Of a stretch of DNA of 9,759 bases, positions 5,532-9,759 are shown in pieces; within the stretch, counting starts at the first letter, position 1; every line of letters starts with the position of its first letter. The notes below the pieces were generated by a model. The model saw nothing but the letters and a program-made list of their open reading frames with translations. It was not told where the DNA came from and did not search any database. Location of the stretch: assembly GCA_937891875.1 (NCBI GenBank), contig CALATR010000009.1, positions 1 to 9,759 of the forward strand. The letters run 5' to 3'. This DNA is from an uncultured Pseudomonadota bacterium. Its GTDB lineage: Bacteria; Myxococcota_A; UBA796; GCA-2862545. The translations under genes and the position numbers were made by a program.

Positions 5532-6893
5532 ATGAACCGTTCGACCTTGATTTCTTCCATCGCCCTGCTGGGCATCGCCTGTACCTCGGGACCCGACCCG
5601 GACACGGGCCTGGACCCCGATGACTGCGTCGACACCGACACCGACACCGACACCGACTCGGACACCGACACCGACACCGACACCGACCCGGAGGGCCGCG
5701 CGGGATGGTGGGACCTCGGCATGACCGACTACGTCCTGAACGAGGTCGCGCTGTACTACCTCGGCCAGTCCTGGATGGGGGCGACCGACGTCGCCGAGGT
5801 CCTCGAGACCCTGAGCCGCGTGGACGAGTCCGACCCCTACGGCTGGAGCCACGCGTTCCAGGACACCGCCGAGCGCCTCGAGGCGGTCGCCCGGACCAGC
5901 GAGGAGGCCGGCCACCCGTTCTCCGCGGCCATGGCCTACCAGCGGGCGTCGACCTACTACCGGGCGTCCCTGCACCGCCATCCCGATCCGTTCGCCGACG
6001 ACGTCCCGATCCTCGCCCAGGCCGCGGTCGACGCCCACGAGCGCTACCTGGCCCTGTCCGGCTCCCCGTGCCGACCGGTCGCCATCCCCTACGAGGACAC
6101 GACCCTGCCCGGCTACTGGTGCACGCCGCCGGGCGCGACTTCACCAGCTCCGACCCTGATCTTCCACGAGGGCAAGGACGGCTGGGCCGAGGACGGCAAG
6201 TTCGTCGTCGATGCCGGGATCGCCCGTGGCTACAACGTGCTCACCTTCGACGGCCCGGGCATCGGCAAGACCATCCGTCGCCAGGGCCTGCCCTTCCGGC
6301 CGGACTGGGAGGCGGTCATCACGCCGGTCGTCGACTTCCTGCAGGATCAGCCCGAGGTCGACGACGATCGCATCGGACTCGTCGCCGTGAGCCTGGGCGG
6401 CTACCTCGCGCCCCGTGCCGCCGCCTACGAGCCCCGCCTGGCCGTGCTCGTCGCCAATCCCGGCGTCAACGACTGGGGGGCCGCCAACCTGGCCGAGCTC
6501 GGCTACATCGACCCCCGCCTGCCGGACCTCTACGCGACCGACAAGGCCGCCTTCGACGCCGCGATCTACGAGCTCATGGAGGTGAGCGACTTCATCCGCT
6601 GGGGCGTGACCGACTCGATGTGGCACTACGGGGCCGACTCGCCGTCCGGGTTCCTCGACGCGGTGCAGGAGTACAAGCTGGGCGATGACGTGAAGAAGAT
6701 CAAGGCTCGCACCCTGATCATGGACGCGGACGCCGAGACCCGGGGCCAGGCGCTCGAGCTGTTCGAGGACCTGGAGACGGAGAAGGCCTACATCAAGTTC
6801 AGCGAGGAAGAAGCGGCACAGTTCCACGTCCAGCCCGGCGCGACCGCGATCCTCACCCACCGGCTGTTCGACTGGCTCGACGACAACCTGTGA
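5532..6893 (+). CDS. Lipoprotein alpha/beta hydrolase on an Asp-Thr tether
   Basis: This 453-residue protein is predicted to be a lipid-anchored serine hydrolase. The signal peptide (MNRSTLISSIALLGIAC) ends in a slightly atypical lipobox, GIAC, with Cys17. Residues 34-51 are an Asp-Thr repeat that would hold the enzyme away from the membrane. Residues about 60-180 are helical (AYQRASTYYRASLHRHPDP near 136-154), as in the N-terminal cap of the 2,6-dihydropseudooxynicotine-hydrolase/DUF1100-like group. Residues about 185-453 are the alpha/beta hydrolase core: PTLIFHEGKDG for the oxyanion region, YNVLTFDGPGIGKT at 234-247, nucleophile elbow AVSLGG with Ser287, ARTLIMDAD at 392-400 supplying the likely acid, and EAAQFHVQPGATAI with His432 before FDWLDDNL at the C-terminus. 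The first Gly of the GxSxG elbow is Ala. GGAGGA at 5519-5524 supports ATG 5532 over earlier in-frame starts, which would place the signal peptide internally. The substrate cannot be told; ester or C-C/C-N bond hydrolysis are both known in this group. Confidence 0.9.
   Translation: MNRSTLISSIALLGIACTSGPDPDTGLDPDDCVDTDTDTDTDSDTDTDTDTDPEGRAGWWDLGMTDYVLNEVALYYLGQSWMGATDVAEVLETLSRVDESDPYGWSHAFQDTAERLEAVARTSEEAGHPFSAAMAYQRASTYYRASLHRHPDPFADDVPILAQAAVDAHERYLALSGSPCRPVAIPYEDTTLPGYWCTPPGATSPAPTLIFHEGKDGWAEDGKFVVDAGIARGYNVLTFDGPGIGKTIRRQGLPFRPDWEAVITPVVDFLQDQPEVDDDRIGLVAVSLGGYLAPRAAAYEPRLAVLVANPGVNDWGAANLAELGYIDPRLPDLYATDKAAFDAAIYELMEVSDFIRWGVTDSMWHYGADSPSGFLDAVQEYKLGDDVKKIKARTLIMDADAETRGQALELFEDLETEKAYIKFSEEEAAQFHVQPGATAILTHRLFDWLDDNL
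5631..5684 (+). repeat. In-frame GACACC hexanucleotide tract encoding (Asp-Thr)n
   Basis: Four perfect GACACC units (5631-5654), one variant unit GACTCG, then four more perfect units (5661-5684) encode (DT)4-DS-(DT)4, residues 34-51 of the hydrolase. Near-identical units make this tract prone to replication slippage. Each unit is two codons, so length changes would alter tether length without shifting the frame. Confidence 0.9.
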
Positions 6894-6921
6894 GGTGCCG
6901 GGGTCCTCCGACCCACGGACC

Positions 6922-6945
6922 ATTCTCTTCACCACCGATGAGAAT
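6922..6945. promoter_or_regulatory. AT-rich dyad ATTCTC-N12-GAGAAT between hydrolase and SRPBCC genes
   Basis: Two perfect 6-base arms flank 12 bases, 28 bases after the hydrolase stop and 60 bases before the SRPBCC start. It is noticeably richer in A and T than its surroundings. It could be an operator for the downstream gene or a stem-loop at the end of the upstream transcript. No T-run follows, so a classical terminator is less likely. Confidence 0.35.
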
Positions 6946-6994
6946 CCGGCTGGCCGGCAGTCATGGTTCGTGAGAGACTCGCCGTTCGGACCCC

Positions 6995-7000
6995 GGAGGA
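6995..7000 (+). promoter_or_regulatory. Ribosome binding site deciding the start of the SRPBCC gene
   Basis: GGAGGA sits four bases before ATG 7005. An upstream in-frame ATG at 6963 would add 14 polar residues (MVRERLAVRTPEDP) in front of an otherwise ideal membrane anchor and has no comparable site, so ATG 7005 is preferred. Confidence 0.7.
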
Positions 7001-7004
7001 CCCC

Positions 7005-7667
7005 ATGAATCGCAACATCTTGATCGGTGCTGGCGTCGTCGTCGGCTTGATCGCCGTGGCCATCGGCGGCGTCGCCGTCGCCGCCAGCATGCAGCCCGAC
7101 CAGCTGGTCGTGGAGCGCAACATCGACATCGCCGCCCCGCCGGAGGACGTGCACGCCGCGGTCGGCGACTTCAAGACGTTCGCCACCTGGACCCCCTGGG
7201 ACTTCGACCCGAACATGGTGGTCGAGACCTCGGACCCGTCGACCGGCGTGGGCGCCTGGTACACCTGGAAGGGCAACCAGGACGTGGGCTCCGGTCGCAT
7301 GGAGCTGTCCAAGGTGGAGCCGCTGCTCCTCGAGGTCGATCTCGAGTTCAAGGAGCCCATGGCCGGCCTCGCCGACGTGACCTACACCCTGACCCCGAAC
7401 GGCGACACGACCAACCTCTCCTGGAAGATGGAGATGGACCAGGGCTTCGGCGGCAAGGTCGCGGCGCTGTTCATGGACATGGACGGCATGATCGGCGCGG
7501 ACTTCGAGCGTGGCCTGGGTCGGGTGAAGGCCAAGGTCGAGAGCGGCGAGGTCGGCGCACCGGAGCCGCCGGTGGCCGAGGACGAGGCCGGAGCAGCGGC
7601 CGGTGGCTCCGTGGAGAGCGATGCCACGGACGCCACCGACGCCACGGATGACACCGACGCGGGCTAG
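7005..7667 (+). CDS. Membrane-anchored SRPBCC-family protein with Asp/Thr C-terminal tail
   Basis: This 220-residue protein starts with one hydrophobic helix (residues about 4-28, ILIGAGVVVGLIAVAIGGVAV) with no lipobox cysteine, so it is probably a signal-anchor in the inner membrane. Residues about 33-178 follow the SRPBCC/polyketide-cyclase-like pattern: LVVERNIDIAAPPEDVHAAV at the first strand and helix, FATWTPWDFDPNM at 59-71, GVGAWYTWKGN at 81-91, GSGRMELSKVEP, then strands (LEVDLEFKEPMAGLADVTYT) and a long final helix (GMIGADFERGLGRVKAKVES). Such folds bind hydrophobic ligands in a deep cavity; the ligand here is unknown. Residues 180-220 are a low-complexity Ala/Glu/Pro tail ending in DATDATDATDDTDAG. 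It follows the hydrolase by 111 bases on the same strand and has a very similar ribosome binding site, so co-regulation is plausible. Confidence 0.88.
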   Translation: MNRNILIGAGVVVGLIAVAIGGVAVAASMQPDQLVVERNIDIAAPPEDVHAAVGDFKTFATWTPWDFDPNMVVETSDPSTGVGAWYTWKGNQDVGSGRMELSKVEPLLLEVDLEFKEPMAGLADVTYTLTPNGDTTNLSWKMEMDQGFGGKVAALFMDMDGMIGADFERGLGRVKAKVESGEVGAPEPPVAEDEAGAAAGGSVESDATDATDATDDTDAG

Positions 7668-7717
7668 TGGTACTTCGGGCCGCGCAGCGAGGCCGGAGGA
7701 CTGCTAGAACGCCGAGA

Positions 7718-7738
7718 TCGTCCCGCAACGCGGGACGA
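7718..7738. terminator. Perfect 9-bp hairpin after the SRPBCC gene
   Basis: TCGTCCCGC (7718-7726) and GCGGGACGA (7730-7738) pair perfectly around the loop AAC, 50 bases after the SRPBCC stop. It is the strongest simple stem-loop I noticed in the window. No T-run follows on either strand, so it would be a terminator of the U-less type or another RNA structure. Confidence 0.5.
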
Positions 7739-7872
7739 CCGAAGGGGCCGTAGCAAGACAAGCCGCGCGAATGACACCGCCATGAGAAACGCCGGAGGCG
7801 GATCGATTGGAAGGAGGTGTCCTTCGCGTGGTTTGGCGCCGCGTCCGACGTTGGCAGTGTCGATGAGCACCG

Positions 7873-7905
7873 CACGACTCCGTTGTTGGCTCTACGGCAG
7901 TCGTG
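7873..7905 (-). terminator. Bulged hairpin directly after the beta-propeller gene
   Basis: CACGACTCCGT (7873-7883) pairs with ACGG-c-AGTCGTG (7894-7905), giving 11 pairs with one bulged base and a 10-base loop. It begins one base after the TGA of the minus-strand propeller gene (7907-7909). The position suggests a transcription end or 3' protection signal; there is no T-run. Confidence 0.5.
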
Positions 7906-7906
7906 G

Positions 7907-9759
7907 TCAGTCCAGCACCGGGTAGAACAGGACCCGGGTGTGCTCGATGCGCGGGTCGTTCAGGTCGGTCACGCGCAGGCCGTAGTCGGACAGCGTGAAG
8001 AGGTTGTCCTCGATGTACACGCTGCGGCGCACGCGGGCGTACCAGTAGTCGTTGCCGCAGACCGAGTGGTCCCAGTCGTACCAGCGCTCGTACAGGCAGT
8101 CGCTGTCGCGGACGAGCGGGCGGTGGTCGATCCGGCCGATCTCGCGGAAGCCGCCCTCGGGGGTGGCCTCGAGGCTGATGGCGCCCGAGAAGTACCGATC
8201 TTCGCCGCTACGGTCGTAGTAGTAGTCGAACATCGGGACCGTCAGCACGTCGCGGTGGTAGGTGAAGGCGTGGTGGTCCCACAGGGCCTCCGACCAGCCC
8301 CAGTCGCTGCCCTCCAGCGTGTGCTTGTAGGCCAGCGTCGGGTTGTCGAGGTCGCTGACGTCGAAGATGTTGAAGGCGAGCCCGGTCAGCTGGCCCTCGT
8401 CGGTGCCGTCCATGCCCACCGCGAGCAGGTGGTCGTCGCCCATCGGGTGCAGGTAGGCCGAGTAGCCCGGGATCTTCAGCTCGCCGCGGACCGCCGGCTT
8501 GCGCGGGTTCGACAGGTCGATGGCGAAGAGGGGATCGATCTGGCGGAAGGTGACGACGAACGCCGTCTCTCCGAAGAAGCGGCTCGCGTAGATCCGCTCG
8601 CCGGGGGCCATGCCGCCCAGCTCGCCGATGATGTCGAGGTTGCCCTTGCCGTTGTCCTCGAGCACGAAGATGTTGTTCGCGCCCTCCTCGCCTTCCTCGG
8701 CCCACCAGCCCCACCAGTCCTGGTCGGTGGTCGCGACGCGGAGCTTGCCCTCGTACTCGCTGAAGGCGAACTGATCGTAGGCCCAGCCGCGCACCTCGCC
8801 GGACGCGACGTAGGCGGGCTCGCCGCCCTTGCCGAGCTCGAACTTGTGGATGTGGGTCTCGAGCTCGCGGTCCCAGCCGCCCCACCACCACCAGCGGCTG
8901 CTCTGGGCGACGTAGACGTTGTCCTTGCTGGCGTACATCTGCCAGCCGTTCGAGAGCAGGCCGGTCGCGTTGATGTCGCCGCTGTCGAGGTCGAGGTTGA
9001 CCAGCGACATGGCGCCGTGCTGGCCGATGCCCTTGGGACGGTAGAGGTCGCTGCACTCGTGCATCAGCTCGGCCTCGCCGCCGTCGACGGACCAGCTGGG
9101 CAGCCACTCGTCGAGCCGCATGGTGTCCGCGATCCGATAAATGTCGCTGCGGATGAGGTTGCGGGCCTCGCGCTTGGCCGCCTCCAGCTTGCGCTGGTAG
9201 CTCTCCTCGGTGTCGAAGCGGGTCCACTCGACGTCGGGCAGGGCGTCGTTGTCCCACACCGTGTCCCACGCGGCCTCGGGGATCTCCAGGTAGTGGTTGA
9301 GCACGACGTAGACGTCGCCGTCGATCATGCGGGCGTCGGACATCCAGCCCTGCACGTCGACTTCCTTCTTGAGCTTGGGAGCCGACTTGTCGGAGATGTC
9401 GAAGATGGCGGCCCGGGTGCCCCAGCGCCAGTCGCGGCCATCGGCCCCGTTGCGCTCGGGGTAGTAGAAGACCACCGCCTTGTCGTCCTTGACGAAGAGG
9501 CCGCTGGCCCAGCCGTCGAGCTCCACCGTGGCGAGCTTCTCGCTCTCTTCGATGGGCCAGGACTTCACGATGTGCAGCGCACGGTCCTGGGCGACGTAGA
9601 GGTGCTTGCCGTCGGTGGTCTTGATGATGTCGAGCTCGTCGACGCCCTCTTCCTGCACGTTGGTCGTGGTGAAGTCGGACGGGCCGTCGCTGCCGTTGCT
9701 GTCGTCGGCGCCGGCCTCGGCGTCCATGTCGACGCTGCGGCCCCAGTAGCCGTAGCGGC
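7907..9759 (-). CDS. Secreted beta-propeller protein (COG4880/PF09826-like), 5'-truncated by window edge
   Basis: The frame stays open to the right edge, giving 616 visible residues; the true start and export signal lie outside. The ATG at 9727 is probably internal, since the frame continues upstream as RYGYWGRSVD. Numbering from that Met, FTTTNVQEEGVDELDIIKTT at 19-38 is the characteristic entry into this family, followed by blades with GKHLYVAQDRALHIV, WASGLFVKDDKAVVFYY and DARMIDGDVYVVLN. MAPGERIYASRFFGETAFVV (373-392), RQIDPLFAIDLSNP (395-408) and IPGYSAYLHPMGDDHLLAVG (419-438) are highly typical. The C-terminus has VRRSVYIEDNLFTLSDYGL (567-585). Cys544 and Cys557 may pair. The family is secreted, distantly related to WD-40 propellers and biochemically poorly defined; surface binding is a guess. 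Two Trp-rich loops are unusual. Confidence 0.9.
   Translation of the reverse strand, partial: RYGYWGRSVDMDAEAGADDSNGSDGPSDFTTTNVQEEGVDELDIIKTTDGKHLYVAQDRALHIVKSWPIEESEKLATVELDGWASGLFVKDDKAVVFYYPERNGADGRDWRWGTRAAIFDISDKSAPKLKKEVDVQGWMSDARMIDGDVYVVLNHYLEIPEAAWDTVWDNDALPDVEWTRFDTEESYQRKLEAAKREARNLIRSDIYRIADTMRLDEWLPSWSVDGGEAELMHECSDLYRPKGIGQHGAMSLVNLDLDSGDINATGLLSNGWQMYASKDNVYVAQSSRWWWWGGWDRELETHIHKFELGKGGEPAYVASGEVRGWAYDQFAFSEYEGKLRVATTDQDWWGWWAEEGEEGANNIFVLEDNGKGNLDIIGELGGMAPGERIYASRFFGETAFVVTFRQIDPLFAIDLSNPRKPAVRGELKIPGYSAYLHPMGDDHLLAVGMDGTDEGQLTGLAFNIFDVSDLDNPTLAYKHTLEGSDWGWSEALWDHHAFTYHRDVLTVPMFDYYYDRSGEDRYFSGAISLEATPEGGFREIGRIDHRPLVRDSDCLYERWYDWDHSVCGNDYWYARVRRSVYIEDNLFTLSDYGLRVTDLNDPRIEHTRVLFYPVLD

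Larger units (their letters stand above)
7668..7906. other. Intergenic region with three inverted repeats and no convincing gene
   Basis: These 239 bases lie between the stops of two convergent genes. They hold a 9-bp perfect hairpin (7718-7738), a 6-bp hairpin GAAGGA-GGTG-TCCTTC (7810-7825) and an 11-bp bulged hairpin (7873-7905). Small open frames exist on both strands (47 residues from 7782 plus, 68 residues from 7870 minus), but none has a recognisable family or a good combination of ribosome binding site and codon use. An intergenic repeat, a small RNA or simply a long 3' region are all possible. Confidence 0.5.

Noticed and set aside
3481..5535. A 684-residue open frame on the plus strand across the NTPase gene
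   Set aside because: Its translation is rich in Arg, His, Gln and Gly with no domain, and it is antisense to a gene with clear Walker motifs.
5631..5684. Possible CRISPR-like array
   Set aside because: The repeat is a coding hexanucleotide with no spacers; it encodes the Asp-Thr linker of the hydrolase.
5344..6144. N-terminal extension of the NTPase frame upstream of 5343
   Set aside because: The frame is open by chance. The extension is Arg/Pro/Gly-rich, antisense to the hydrolase, and passes a strong ribosome binding site at 5348-5352 next to ATG 5343.
7690..7760. Possible tRNA or other cloverleaf RNA
   Set aside because: The 9-bp stem has a 3-base loop, and no acceptor stem, anticodon arm or T-loop motif can be placed around it.
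7664..7870. A 68-residue open frame on the minus strand in the intergenic region
   Set aside because: It ends inside the SRPBCC stop region, lacks a clear ribosome binding site and shows no domain. It could be a remnant, but nothing supports translation.
7782..7925. A 47-residue open frame on the plus strand in the intergenic region
   Set aside because: No ribosome binding site at good spacing, no recognisable family, and it overlaps the 3' end and hairpin of the propeller gene.

Overview
The window is very GC-rich and strongly G/C-biased at third codon positions. It encodes several exported proteins that begin with a lipobox and continue into Asp/Thr-rich linkers (DTDTDT-type). That combination is typical of Myxococcota and related former Deltaproteobacteria, especially Polyangia-like lineages. 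This assignment is inferred from protein style and composition; no rRNA or marker gene is present. No mobile element, CRISPR array, tRNA or rRNA was recognised.

Layout. (1) Bases 1-695, minus: the N-terminal 231 residues of a lipoprotein that runs off the left edge. (2) 780-1652, plus: an OmpA-type peptidoglycan-binding lipoprotein with a coiled-coil stalk, divergent from (1). (3) 1716-2801, plus: a lipoprotein with seven thrombospondin-type-3-like calcium-binding repeats followed by a Rossmann-like domain. (4) 2813-3340, minus: a 175-residue protein of unknown function, convergent with (3); the two stop codons lie in the arms of one hairpin. (5) 3406-5343, minus: a 645-residue soluble P-loop NTPase with an unusually long insertion between Walker A and Walker B, probably transcribed together with (4). 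(6) 5532-6893, plus: a lipoprotein alpha/beta hydrolase on a (Asp-Thr)n tether. (7) 7005-7667, plus: a membrane-anchored SRPBCC-fold protein. (8) 7668-7906: a 239-base intergenic region rich in inverted repeats. (9) 7907-9759, minus: a secreted beta-propeller protein of the COG4880/PF09826 type, whose start lies beyond the right edge.

Most of the window is therefore cell-envelope biology: three complete lipoproteins and one partial, one membrane-tethered SRPBCC protein and one secreted propeller. The exception is the NTPase plus small-protein pair, which looks cytoplasmic and has no envelope features. It is the part of the window least explained by known families. Nothing in the sequence proves that the pair is a defence or signalling system; that remains a hypothesis. 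Several start codons are set by clear GGAGG-type ribosome binding sites, and several annotated starts differ from the longest open frame.
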